A DNA stretch of 48,565 nucleotides, taken from contig JAHEIL010000005.1 of the NCBI GenBank assembly GCA_024639405.1, positions 1-48,565 of the forward strand. Direction: 5' to 3'. The notes beneath the pieces were generated by a model. That model had not been told where the DNA came from. It saw nothing but the letters and a program-made list of their open reading frames with translations, and ran no database searches. This stretch comes from Crocinitomicaceae bacterium (GTDB lineage: Bacteria > Bacteroidota > Bacteroidia > Flavobacteriales_D > Crocinitomicaceae). Position numbers and translations under genes: made by a program. This document shows positions 7,961-16,616 of this stretch, one piece after another; the stretch's first letter is position 1; the number at the start of each line of letters is the position of its first letter.

Positions 7961-9589
7961 TTAAAACCCAACTAATTTCCCTGTAAAGCTCGTTTTCTCA
8001 CCTTTAATGGTATAAACTAAAAATTGCTCAGATAAGATTGGTTTCCAAGTAATTTCAATGTTCTCATTGCTCGGTTGTATGGTTTGCGTATGAACTATTT
8101 TACCCTCCAATGTTGCAATACTCAACGTAACAGCTTCTTTCAATTGCTCAAATTTAAAATTAACTTGCTCCGAGTAAGGGTTTGGATAAACACTAATAGA
8201 AGCTCCTTCGGCATCTAATTCTTCTGTTGCTAAAAAATCTGACGCATCTAATTCTACCATCCAGAAATCGTAACTTCCTTTTGAATAAATTGTTTTATTA
8301 CCTGAAAATGTGGATTGTGAATTAGCTTCAAGAACTAATTTAGAAGGATTATTATTAATGGTTTTAACAATGCCATCTTCATCTTTAAACCCGCCAAAAG
8401 CTTTTTGAATAACTATAGAACCATTATTTTCATTTAATATCAAAACCCAAATATCCGTTACACCATAATTTGTTTGTGTTTTATTACCGCTAAAATTAGA
8501 GTTACTATTACCAGAAATGATCAGCTTATTCCACTCACTAAATTCAATATGTTGTGGAATTTCATTTTTATTTCCACCATATGTTTGATCCCAGATAATA
8601 TTCAAATTTTCATCTGTTTTTATTACCCAATAATCATTACAAAAAGCACTATTTTGACAACCTCTATTTATTGCAGTTTTGTTCCCGCCAACTTCAACGC
8701 CAGATTCAACAATGAAATAAAATGCATTGTTTGCCATTGCTAAACCACCAAAATTACCAGATTCTCCGCCGCTTCCAAAACATTTATCAGTTAGTTTTGT
8801 GTAATTTTGATCGAGGGTAACGACCCACATATTTTTGGCTCCAAAACCTGCATCCGTTTTATCTCCACTTTGACCATAGTTTGAACCACCTTTAATTATT
8901 ATTTTGTTTGTGGATGTTAAATAGACATTGTTAAAGCGTTCGTCATTAACAGAACCAATTGATTTTTGATGTATTATTGCGCCATTTAGTGGATTAATTT
9001 CAACCAACCAAAAGTCAAAACCACCAACCTTATGACTTGTCTTATTTCCGATTTGAGTCGAAGAATCTGATTTACTTAAACCAGCTAATAACAAATTGCC
9101 ATTCGGTAGGGCTAGAATTTTAGACAAATAATCATCTTGATTTCCACCGTATTGTTTTTGCCATAAAATGTTTCCATTTGTATCAAGAGCAACTAACCAA
9201 CCATCATATCCACCAAAACTACTCATTGTTTTTTCGCCAGAAACACTCGATTTTGATGAGCCCAAACAATAGAGAATAGTATCTTTAACGAATAAGTCGG
9301 AGCCTAGATCATCAAGTGAACCACCAATTGTTTTGTCCCATAAAAAGTTGTTTGTAGCATCTGTTTTTACGATCCAAAAATCGTTTCCTCCTCTTGGGTC
9401 TTCGCCCTTATCAAATGAAGCATTAGAATTGGAATAGCCAAACAAATAATTTACATTCAAATTTGTATCTATAAATCTTTTTAAATAATCATTCCCTGTA
9501 CCTCCAAAACCTTTTTGCCCTAAATCAACGAATTGACCGAATACCAAGCTTGCTGTTAATGCAAAATAAAGTGCTGTTAGTTTTTTCAT
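7961..9589 (-). CDS. T9SS cargo protein, predicted seven-bladed beta-propeller (array copy 1)
   Basis: A 542-residue protein. The signal peptide is MKKLTALYFALTASLVFGQ. The body contains seven tryptophan strands (FWIV, GWLV, FWLV, MWVV, YWVI, IWVL, FWMV) about 60 residues apart, alternating with GGxxDD turns and SGxKT loops, which fits a seven-bladed propeller. The C-terminal 75 residues, from ISVYPNP to GKLVGF, are a type A T9SS sorting domain. It is probably exported and cell-surface attached or released. The ligand is unknown and no enzyme motif is seen. It is the last of four paralogues, 18 bases after the previous one, and lies just before the shared terminator. Confidence 0.85.
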   Translation of the reverse strand: MKKLTALYFALTASLVFGQFVDLGQKGFGGTGNDYLKRFIDTNLNVNYLFGYSNSNASFDKGEDPRGGNDFWIVKTDATNNFLWDKTIGGSLDDLGSDLFVKDTILYCLGSSKSSVSGEKTMSSFGGYDGWLVALDTNGNILWQKQYGGNQDDYLSKILALPNGNLLLAGLSKSDSSTQIGNKTSHKVGGFDFWLVEINPLNGAIIHQKSIGSVNDERFNNVYLTSTNKIIIKGGSNYGQSGDKTDAGFGAKNMWVVTLDQNYTKLTDKCFGSGGESGNFGGLAMANNAFYFIVESGVEVGGNKTAINRGCQNSAFCNDYWVIKTDENLNIIWDQTYGGNKNEIPQHIEFSEWNKLIISGNSNSNFSGNKTQTNYGVTDIWVLILNENNGSIVIQKAFGGFKDEDGIVKTINNNPSKLVLEANSQSTFSGNKTIYSKGSYDFWMVELDASDFLATEELDAEGASISVYPNPYSEQVNFKFEQLKEAVTLSIATLEGKIVHTQTIQPSNENIEITWKPILSEQFLVYTIKGEKTSFTGKLVGF

Positions 9590-9607
9590 AGAAATAAATT
9601 ATTTACA

Positions 9608-11251
9608 TTAAATTCCTACTACTTTACCTGTGAAATTGATTTTCTCGCCTTTGATAGAATAAATCAAGAACTGTTCGTGTGGTGTTTTCCAGTTGATTTC
9701 AATGGAATCTAAAACTGGTTGAATGGTTTGTGTGTGCAACACTTTGCCATCTAAGCTTGTGATGCTTAAAGTTACCATTTCCTTTACTTGCTCCAATTTA
9801 AAGTTCAATTGATCTGAAAAAGGATTCGGATAAACGCTAATTGTGGCACCAGCTGCATCTAATTCTTCTGTAGCTAAATAATTTGAAGCATCGAGTTCCA
9901 CCATCCAAAAATCGTTACCGCCTTTTGAATAAACAGTTTTATTGCCGGAAATGGTGGATTCAGATGAGCCTTCAATAATTAATTTTGATGAATCATTTTT
10001 ATTTACTTTTACTGTACCAGATTCATCAGATGTTCCTCCGTACGTTTTCTGTGTTACAATTGTTCCATCTATTTCGTTAATAATTAAAAACCAATTATCA
10101 AATCCACCATATTGTTGAGTTGTTTTGTTGCCACTTTCTTCACTATTACTAATTCCCGAAAGAATTAGCTTGTCCGAAGTGAAAAAAGAAATATTTGCAG
10201 GATAATCATTGTTATTTCCACCAAAAGACTGGTCCCAAATGATGTTCAAGTTGGTATCTGTTTTTACGACCCAATAATCCGAACAATTATTTGAGTTTAT
10301 GCATCCTCTATTGGGTGCTGTTTTGTTTCCGCCAATGCCAGTACGTGAGTCTACTGCAAAATAAAAAGCACTGTCTGTTAATAACATACTACCTGAACCC
10401 CCTTCGCCTCCACTACCAAAACATTTATCGTTTAATTTATTCAGATTCTGATCCAATGTGATAACCCACATGTTTGTTGAAATTCCTCCTGAATTTGGTG
10501 AAGTGTAACCGAAGTCTGTTTTATCCCCAGATAAACCACACCATGCTCCTCCTTTGATAATTATTTTAGTTGACGCCGTAATCTTAACATCATTTATTAT
10601 ATCGTCAGCAAAAGTTCCAATCGTTTTCTGCTGTACTATAGCACCGTCAGTTGGGTTAATTTCAACCAACCAAAAATCTTGATTCCCTATATTAGGGCTA
10701 GTTTTATTACCAATCGTAGAAGATGGTGTGGATTCACTTGTACCAATTAATAAAATGTTGCCATTATTTAGAATTACATATTTTCTTAAATAGTCATTAT
10801 GATTTCCACCGTATTGTTTTTGCCAAAGAAGCGTGCCATTTGTGTCTAACACAACTAACCACCAATCAAAACCAGCAAAACTATTCATTGTTTTTTCTCC
10901 TGAAATAGAGGATCTTGAATTACCTAAAATGTAAATTTTACTATCGAGAAAAAAGCATTCTGAAGTATAGTCACTCAGATCTCCGCCAATTGTTTTATCC
11001 CATATTTTTTGATCGTTTTCATCCAATTTTATAATCCAAATGTCATTTTCACCCCTTGAGTTTTCACTTTTATCAAACGAAACGTTGGAATATGAATGAC
11101 CAACTAAATAGGAAGAATTATTCAAGGTGTCTTCATATCGAATTAAATAGTCATCTCCCGAACCCCCAATAACTTTTTGCCCTAAATCAACAAATTGTCC
11201 GAACACCAAGCTGGCAGTCAGTAAAAAATAAAGTGTAGTTAGCTTTTTCAT
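9608..11251 (-). CDS. T9SS cargo protein, predicted seven-bladed beta-propeller (array copy 2)
   Basis: A 547-residue paralogue with signal peptide MKKLTTLYFLLTASLVFGQ. Its seven W strands are IWII, WWLV, FWLV, MWVI, YWVV, NWFL and FWMV, and it ends in a sorting domain (ISVYPNP to GKVVGI). The loops between strands differ from the neighbours while the W strands and GGN/GGS turns are kept, as expected if the scaffold is fixed and the surface varies. The first 41 bases of the gene belong to a 392-base block repeated exactly one gene upstream. The 66-base gap before it holds a hairpin. Confidence 0.85.
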   Translation of the reverse strand: MKKLTTLYFLLTASLVFGQFVDLGQKVIGGSGDDYLIRYEDTLNNSSYLVGHSYSNVSFDKSENSRGENDIWIIKLDENDQKIWDKTIGGDLSDYTSECFFLDSKIYILGNSRSSISGEKTMNSFAGFDWWLVVLDTNGTLLWQKQYGGNHNDYLRKYVILNNGNILLIGTSESTPSSTIGNKTSPNIGNQDFWLVEINPTDGAIVQQKTIGTFADDIINDVKITASTKIIIKGGAWCGLSGDKTDFGYTSPNSGGISTNMWVITLDQNLNKLNDKCFGSGGEGGSGSMLLTDSAFYFAVDSRTGIGGNKTAPNRGCINSNNCSDYWVVKTDTNLNIIWDQSFGGNNNDYPANISFFTSDKLILSGISNSEESGNKTTQQYGGFDNWFLIINEIDGTIVTQKTYGGTSDESGTVKVNKNDSSKLIIEGSSESTISGNKTVYSKGGNDFWMVELDASNYLATEELDAAGATISVYPNPFSDQLNFKLEQVKEMVTLSITSLDGKVLHTQTIQPVLDSIEINWKTPHEQFLIYSIKGEKINFTGKVVGI

Positions 11252-11602
11252 GTTTGTTTTGTATTAAGCCACACCTTGAAAAATGTGTGGCTGGTTGATA
11301 AATTATTTTAGAATTGTTTACATGCCAACCAACTTACCTGTATAATTGATTTTCTCTCCTTTAATAGAATATATGAAAAACTGTTCGTTAGGTGCTTGCC
11401 AATTTATTTCTATTGAATTACTTGTAGGTTGAAGCGTTTGTGCGTGTATCACTTTACCATCTAATGTTGTGATGCTCAACGTAACTGCTTCTTTTAATTG
11501 TTCAAATTTAAACGTTAATTGATCTTTAAACGGATTTGGATAAACGCTAATAGCTGTGCCCTCAGCATCTAATGCTTCTGTAGCTAAAAAATCTGATGCA
11601 TC
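11211..11602. repeat. 392-base direct repeat, copy A
   Basis: Read by eye, this block is identical to 12903-13294 (offset 1692). It covers the first 41 bases of array copy 2, the 66-base intergenic region with its hairpin, and the last 285 bases (94 codons plus stop) of array copy 3. Identity stops at 11210/12902 (G versus A) and at 11603/13295 (C versus T). Confidence 0.9.
11267..11292 (-). other. Intergenic hairpin upstream of array copy 2
   Basis: AGCCACAC (11267-11274) pairs with GTGTGGCT (11285-11292) around a 10-base loop. There is no T tract on the downstream side, so it is not a standard terminator. It could be an RNA stabiliser or processing site in a polycistronic message. Confidence 0.6.
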
Positions 11603-12943
11603 CAGCTCAACCATCCAGAAATCATCCCCTCCGTGGTTTACGGTGGTTTTGTTGCCTGAAACGCCTGATTTTGAATTACCTTCTAATCTTAATTTTGTTG
11701 GATCGTTTTTGTTGATGTATAGAGACCCGTCTTCACTTCCTGAACCTCCGAATGATTGTTGAGTTACTATTGAACCATTTGTTTCATCTATAATTAACAT
11801 CCAAAGATCTTGAAAACCTAAACTTGCAGTTGTTTTATTACCCCCTATTCCAGTTCTACTGGAACCAGAGATTATTAATTTATTCCATTCTCCAAATTCA
11901 ATTTTTGATGGAATATCTTCTCGATTACCACCATACGATTGATCCCAAATGATGTTTAAATTAGTATCTGTTTTAACCACCCAATAATCTTGACAACTTC
12001 CTAAACTTAAACATCCTCTAAGTGGTGCGGTTTTGTTTCCTCCTGCATTAGACTGTGATGAAACAACAAAATAATAAGCATCATTTTTAACGATTAAATC
12101 ACCAGATGTACCTTCTCCACCACTACCAAAACATTTATCAATTAATTTATTTAAATTCAAATCTAAGATCACAACCCACATATTTGAATTTCCAAATCCA
12201 GGGTCAGTTAAATCACCATTTAAATTTCTATCACTAGCATATGCTTTGACAATGATTTTTCCAGATTGTGTAATGATTAACGTAGTAAAAATTTCAATAC
12301 CAGAAGAACCAATTGAAACCTGTTTAATAATTGAACCGTTATTAGGATTTATTTCCAACATCCAAATATCCAAGCCTCCTTTATTTGTACTTGTTTTGTT
12401 ACCAACGGTTAATGATGATGGGGAATCACTTGAACCGCCTAATAAAAGATTTCCATTGGGCAAAATATTTATCGTATTTAAGTAATCATCAAGAACGCCA
12501 CCATATTGCTGTTGCCACAATAAGTTTCCATTTGTATCAATAACTACTAGCCACCCATCATTTAAGCCAAATCCATCCACTGTTTTTTCTCCTGAAATTG
12601 GAGAGGTGGATTTTCCAAGTATGTAGATTTTATTATTCATTATTCTACAATCTATTCCACCATCTTCTCCAGATCCCCCAATTGTTTTATCCCACAAAAA
12701 GTTGTTTACTGAATCTGTTTTCACGATCCAAATGTCGTTCCCACCTCTCGAATCTTCACCCTTGTCAAAAGATGCGTTTGAATTGGAAGAACCGATGTAA
12801 TAAAATGCGTGGTTAACAGTATCCTCATATCGTGTCAAAAAATCATCACCTGTTCCACCAAAACCTTTTTGGCCTAAATCAACAAATTGTCCGAACACCA
12901 AACTGGCAGTCAGTAAAAAATAAAGTGTAGTTAGCTTTTTCAT
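11318..12943 (-). CDS. T9SS cargo protein, predicted seven-bladed beta-propeller (array copy 3)
   Basis: A 541-residue paralogue. Its signal peptide is identical to that of copy 2. It has seven W strands (IWIV, GWLV, IWML, MWVV, YWVV, LWML, FWMV) and a sorting domain ending GKLVGM. The last 94 residues are identical to those of the gene upstream (13010-14617), at the nucleotide level too, although the propellers differ widely. This points to recent gene conversion or unequal crossover at the sorting domain. A cysteine pair (RGCLSLGSCQDYW) in blade five is shared with copies 1 and 2 but missing from copy 4. Confidence 0.85.
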   Translation of the reverse strand: MKKLTTLYFLLTASLVFGQFVDLGQKGFGGTGDDFLTRYEDTVNHAFYYIGSSNSNASFDKGEDSRGGNDIWIVKTDSVNNFLWDKTIGGSGEDGGIDCRIMNNKIYILGKSTSPISGEKTVDGFGLNDGWLVVIDTNGNLLWQQQYGGVLDDYLNTINILPNGNLLLGGSSDSPSSLTVGNKTSTNKGGLDIWMLEINPNNGSIIKQVSIGSSGIEIFTTLIITQSGKIIVKAYASDRNLNGDLTDPGFGNSNMWVVILDLNLNKLIDKCFGSGGEGTSGDLIVKNDAYYFVVSSQSNAGGNKTAPLRGCLSLGSCQDYWVVKTDTNLNIIWDQSYGGNREDIPSKIEFGEWNKLIISGSSRTGIGGNKTTASLGFQDLWMLIIDETNGSIVTQQSFGGSGSEDGSLYINKNDPTKLRLEGNSKSGVSGNKTTVNHGGDDFWMVELDASDFLATEALDAEGTAISVYPNPFKDQLTFKFEQLKEAVTLSITTLDGKVIHAQTLQPTSNSIEINWQAPNEQFFIYSIKGEKINYTGKLVGM

Positions 12944-13294
12944 GTTTGTTTTGTATTAAGCCACACCTTGAAAAATGTGTGGCTGGTTGATAAATTATTT
13001 TAGAATTGTTTACATGCCAACCAACTTACCTGTATAATTGATTTTCTCTCCTTTAATAGAATATATGAAAAACTGTTCGTTAGGTGCTTGCCAATTTATT
13101 TCTATTGAATTACTTGTAGGTTGAAGCGTTTGTGCGTGTATCACTTTACCATCTAATGTTGTGATGCTCAACGTAACTGCTTCTTTTAATTGTTCAAATT
13201 TAAACGTTAATTGATCTTTAAACGGATTTGGATAAACGCTAATAGCTGTGCCCTCAGCATCTAATGCTTCTGTAGCTAAAAAATCTGATGCATC
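12903..13294. repeat. 392-base direct repeat, copy B
   Basis: Second copy of the block at 11211-11602. It covers the start of array copy 3, the intergenic hairpin and the sorting-domain end of array copy 4. Confidence 0.9.
12959..12984 (-). other. Intergenic hairpin upstream of array copy 3
   Basis: Same sequence and position relative to the genes as 11267-11292, within the identical 392-base repeat. Confidence 0.6.
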
Positions 13295-14617
13295 TAAATC
13301 TACCATCCAGAAATCGTAACCGCCATGGTTTACGGTGGTTTTATTCCAAGAATTGTTTGATTGACTGCTTGATTCTAGGAATAATCTTGTTTCATTTTTA
13401 GCCGATTTCTTGACAATACCTAAATCAATAGAATTGCCCCCAAAAGTTTCTTGATAAATGATAGAACCATTATTTTCGTTTAGTACTAATACCCAAATGT
13501 CATTTAAACCATGATTAGGTGTTGTTTTATTGCCGCTGATACTTGATTGACTATTACCTGAAACAACCAGTTTATTCCATTCAGCGTGAAATAAATGGTA
13601 GCTATAATCAGAAAGACTACCACCATACGATTGATCCCAAATAATATTTAAATTGGCGTCTGTTTTTATTACCCAATAATCATAAGACCCTCTATTGGGA
13701 GCAGTTTTATTCCCCAAAACACCACTAGATGTCGTCACTGAGAAATAAAAAGCGTCATTTGTAAACGTTACTCCGCCAGTAAAACCTACCTCGTTACCTC
13801 CGCCAAAACATTTATCTTGCAAAATGTTTAATTGTTGATCGAGGACAACTACCCACATATTTTGAGCTCCAAAACCTGGATCTGTTTTGTCACCACTTGT
13901 TCCTGCTAATGCTCCACCTTTTATTATAATTTTATTATTTGCAGTTAAGCATATTTCATTGAATGTTTCGTCATTTTCTGATCCAATTGTCTTTTGTTGA
14001 ACGATTTCTCCATTCAATGGATTAATTTCAACTAACCAAAAATCATCACCCCCTATATTTGGACTAGTTTTGTTCCCAATCGTTGAGGAAGGCAATGACT
14101 TACTCAATCCACCTAATAATAGATTACCATTAGATAAATAAATCATTGAATTTAAAAAATCATTCAATGCGCCACCATATTGTTTTTGCCATAAGATGTT
14201 GCCATCTAAATTCAATACTATCAGCCATACGTCATATTCGCCAAAGGAATCCATTGATTTTTCACCTGAAATTGATGATGTAGAATTTCCAAGTATATAG
14301 ATTTTATCGTTTATTATCATACAATTTCTTCCGTTATCTTCTCCAGATCCCCCAATTGTTTTATCCCATAAAAAATTATTGGCTGAATCTGTTTTCACAA
14401 TCCAAATGTCATTTCCGCCTCTCGAATCCTCTCCCTTATCAAAAGATGCGTTTGAATTGGAAGAACCAACATAATAATTAGTGTTGTGAACAGTGTCTTC
14501 GTACCGTTTCAAAAAATCATCACCTGTTCCACCAAAGCCTTTTTGCCCTAAATCAACAAATTGTCCGAATACCAAGCTTGCTGCAATAATAAAATATAAT
14601 GTAGTTAGTTTTTTCAT
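13010..14617 (-). CDS. T9SS cargo protein, predicted seven-bladed beta-propeller (array copy 4)
   Basis: A 535-residue paralogue with signal peptide MKKLTTLYFIIAASLVFGQ. The W strands are IWIV, VWLI, FWLV, MWVV, YWVI, IWVL and FWMV. The sorting domain is identical to that of copy 3. It lacks the RGC...C insertion of blade five seen in the other three copies (here NRGSYDYWVIK). It is the first of the four paralogues in the direction of transcription and follows the poly-C gene by 51 bases, with a long hairpin in that gap. Confidence 0.85.
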   Translation of the reverse strand: MKKLTTLYFIIAASLVFGQFVDLGQKGFGGTGDDFLKRYEDTVHNTNYYVGSSNSNASFDKGEDSRGGNDIWIVKTDSANNFLWDKTIGGSGEDNGRNCMIINDKIYILGNSTSSISGEKSMDSFGEYDVWLIVLNLDGNILWQKQYGGALNDFLNSMIYLSNGNLLLGGLSKSLPSSTIGNKTSPNIGGDDFWLVEINPLNGEIVQQKTIGSENDETFNEICLTANNKIIIKGGALAGTSGDKTDPGFGAQNMWVVVLDQQLNILQDKCFGGGNEVGFTGGVTFTNDAFYFSVTTSSGVLGNKTAPNRGSYDYWVIKTDANLNIIWDQSYGGSLSDYSYHLFHAEWNKLVVSGNSQSSISGNKTTPNHGLNDIWVLVLNENNGSIIYQETFGGNSIDLGIVKKSAKNETRLFLESSSQSNNSWNKTTVNHGGYDFWMVDLDASDFLATEALDAEGTAISVYPNPFKDQLTFKFEQLKEAVTLSITTLDGKVIHAQTLQPTSNSIEINWQAPNEQFFIYSIKGEKINYTGKLVGM

Positions 14618-14632
14618 GGTTGTTTTGTATTA

Positions 14633-14658
14633 AGCCACACATTTTTCAATGTGTGGCT
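14633..14658 (-). other. Intergenic hairpin upstream of array copy 4
   Basis: AGCCACACATT (14633-14643) pairs with AATGTGTGGCT (14648-14658), an 11-bp stem with a 4-base loop. The outer 8 pairs equal those of the two downstream hairpins, but the loop has changed so that the stem is longer. It has no T tract. Confidence 0.65.
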
Positions 14659-14668
14659 GGTTGATAGT

Positions 14669-16325
14669 TTATTTTAGAATTGTTTGTTGAATGTTAGAAC
14701 CATCTGAGAATAGTAAATTCAAACGTAATTGATTATATGCTACATTTGCAGTTGAAACAGCAATTTTCTTATTCAAATTTTCTCCTTTCTTCATATCAAT
14801 TTGCTCCGAATGAATCAATGCTCCAGCTAAATCTATGATTTCTAACTTAAATCGTACATTGTCTAATGCATTCAAATCCAAATTAATGAGATTGTTTTCA
14901 ATTTTATTGGGTGAAATTTTAACTTCAACTTTTTCATTATTTGAAACAATTTTATCAGGGAAATTTAGTTCGGTTACAATTGGAATTATTGTCCCATCAC
15001 TAAAAATAAACGCTACATTGTATAAGCCATTTTTTAATCCTTGAGATCTGTAATGATAGATTGCTCCTTTTTCATCAATTACTAATTGAAAATTTGCCGC
15101 ATCTTCATCAAGTGAACTAATTGGACTCACATCAATAGCAGTTATTCTTGGTTTTGTTTCAATTGGTTTGTCTGTAATTGGTTTTATTAAATCATCAACA
15201 GTGTATGGTTTATCAGTTATTACATAAGGGGATACTCCAAAAACCTCGAAACAATGTAACCATCCTTCAGAATTCCATACATTATTAAATATACAATCTG
15301 AAAAAGTGTTAAAATTTAAATAATCTATGCTTCCTAATTCAACATGTGGTAAATTAGGAACAAATGCTTTACACTCTAAATCGGTTGTATTCGTTACATT
15401 ATACCCCATAAATGAAGCTATAGAAGCTGGTGAAAAGTCATTTGGACCTGTATATGAATTATAAAAACCAAGCCATGCGTACATAGGAGAAGTACAATAA
15501 TTCAAGTTTGGGGATGCGTTCGCATCTATTCCCTCCATATGTGAGTATTTATTTGTCTTCTTTTCTACTAACATGCCTGTATTAACATACATATCATTCT
15601 TATCCTTTCTCATAAGACCATTCCCTTGATAACCTAAAGGTAATGGTATTTTTTTATACTTTGGAACTCCTGTTGAAGGATTGAATTCTTTATAAGGGTG
15701 ACTTGCAGGTAATGCATTCCAGTCTCCAATTTTAATAGCTTCGTAATATGGGATAACATAAACTACAACACCTGTTGGATTTGTTATTTGATAAGTACTA
15801 TCATTAGTACTTTCCATTGTCATATAATTTTGATTATCAATTGGATTCGTATAAATTGACAATTGATAAGCATAATCGGGTCCATTGCATTTCTTAAAAC
15901 AAATCAAATCTGCACTAACTCCATTTGCTCCTTCATCATCTCCAGAGCCAATGCTGCCACTTTTATACTTACTGTCTACAGGAGTTTTCTCACCTGTTAG
16001 CAATGTATTTCCATTTAGTTGGTTAAGGGCAATTAATTCATAGTACATATTTTTACCTGCTAATACCTCGTTTGGTAACTTCAAATAGTTTTTATTGGAG
16101 TTAAACGATGTTGAAAAAATAAAAGTACTGCCCATTTTCTTGAAAATGTTTACTTTATAAACTGCATTTGGCACTTCCTTCCAATATAAATAGCCTTGAG
16201 AAGTTGTTGGCTGAATTGCCGAAACAAACGTTGTGGCTTCTAAACTTGGGGGGGGGGGGGGGGGATTGCGTAAATCCACTTAAAGCAAGGCACAATGCCG
16301 TTGCTGATAAGAATAGTGGTTTCAT
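14669..16325 (-). CDS. Secreted T9SS-type protein whose signal peptide is out of frame at a poly-C tract
   Basis: The long open frame (14669-16279) could start only at an internal ATG (MDLRN) directly before a proline run, with no signal peptide. In another frame, ATG 16325 gives a clean signal peptide, MKPLFLSATALCLALSGFTQ, which runs into the same tract of 17 C. As read, the signal-peptide frame continues as SPPPPPKFRSHN and stops about 30 codons later. With 16 or 19 C it would continue in frame as SPPPPPSLEATTF. The body has no recognised domain, and a sorting-domain-like region ends the protein (VKISPNK to QQTILK). The gene is either phase variable and shown in the off state, or the tract was miscounted. 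It is the first gene of the cargo array. Confidence 0.7.
16248..16264 (-). repeat. Homopolymer tract of 17 C (G on the plus strand)
   Basis: Seventeen consecutive G on the plus strand lie at the junction of the signal peptide and the mature protein of the 14669-16325 gene. In such AT-rich DNA this length is not expected by chance. Such tracts slip during replication and could switch the reading frame. Confidence 0.9.
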
Positions 16326-16488
16326 AAAACTTGAATTTAATAAAAATTAATAAAAAATTTAACGTAGCTACTCCACTAAATTAATATAATTTTTTTAATA
16401 TCCAAATTTTTTTAGTGAAAAACAAAACACTTCTAAAAGATGCTTATTAATTTGATCTTCAACGCTTTTTAAACAGAATATATTGGAA

Positions 16489-16522
16489 ACAACAGTGGCT
16501 ATATGAATTTAGCCACTGTTGT
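16489..16522 (-). terminator. Probable terminator of nrdBA
   Basis: A 13-bp perfect stem (16489-16501 with 16510-16522, core CAACAGTGGCTA) has an 8-base loop. On the minus strand it is followed by TTCC and then A/T-rich DNA, a weak T tract. It lies about 95 bases after the nrdA stop. The rest of 16326-16616 holds no gene except the nrdA tail relic. Confidence 0.5.
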
Positions 16523-16555
16523 ATGTTGTTGTTTGTCTATATTTTTTGCGTGCTT

Positions 16556-16588
16556 CTAGCCGGAACACATTTGACTTGCGTCGGATTT
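16556..16588 (-). pseudogene. Relic copy of the nrdA C-terminus
   Basis: On the minus strand this stretch reads KSDASQMCSG plus stop, matching the true nrdA end ([10 protein letters not shown] plus stop) 61 bases upstream. The plus-strand 18-mer at 16553-16570 (CTTCTAGCCGGAACACAT) recurs exactly at 16614-16631. The relic is not in frame with nrdA, and the first cysteine of the C-terminal pair has become serine. Confidence 0.6.
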
Positions 16589-16616
16589 AGTACCGCCTAT
16601 AACCACTAGCGTTCTT

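Noticed and set aside
11211-13294. Mobile element or CRISPR array
   Set aside because: The repeats are gene ends of paralogues; there is no transposase, inverted terminal repeat or regular short spacer pattern anywhere in the window.
14669-16279. Protein starting MDLRN with a proline run as the true N-terminus
   Set aside because: It would have no signal peptide although it ends in a sorting-like domain, and a good signal peptide lies just upstream in a frame joined by changing the C tract by one.
14669-16325. Plain pseudogene call
   Set aside because: Only the homopolymer length breaks the gene; the 530-codon body is intact, which fits a reversible switch or sequencing error better than decay.
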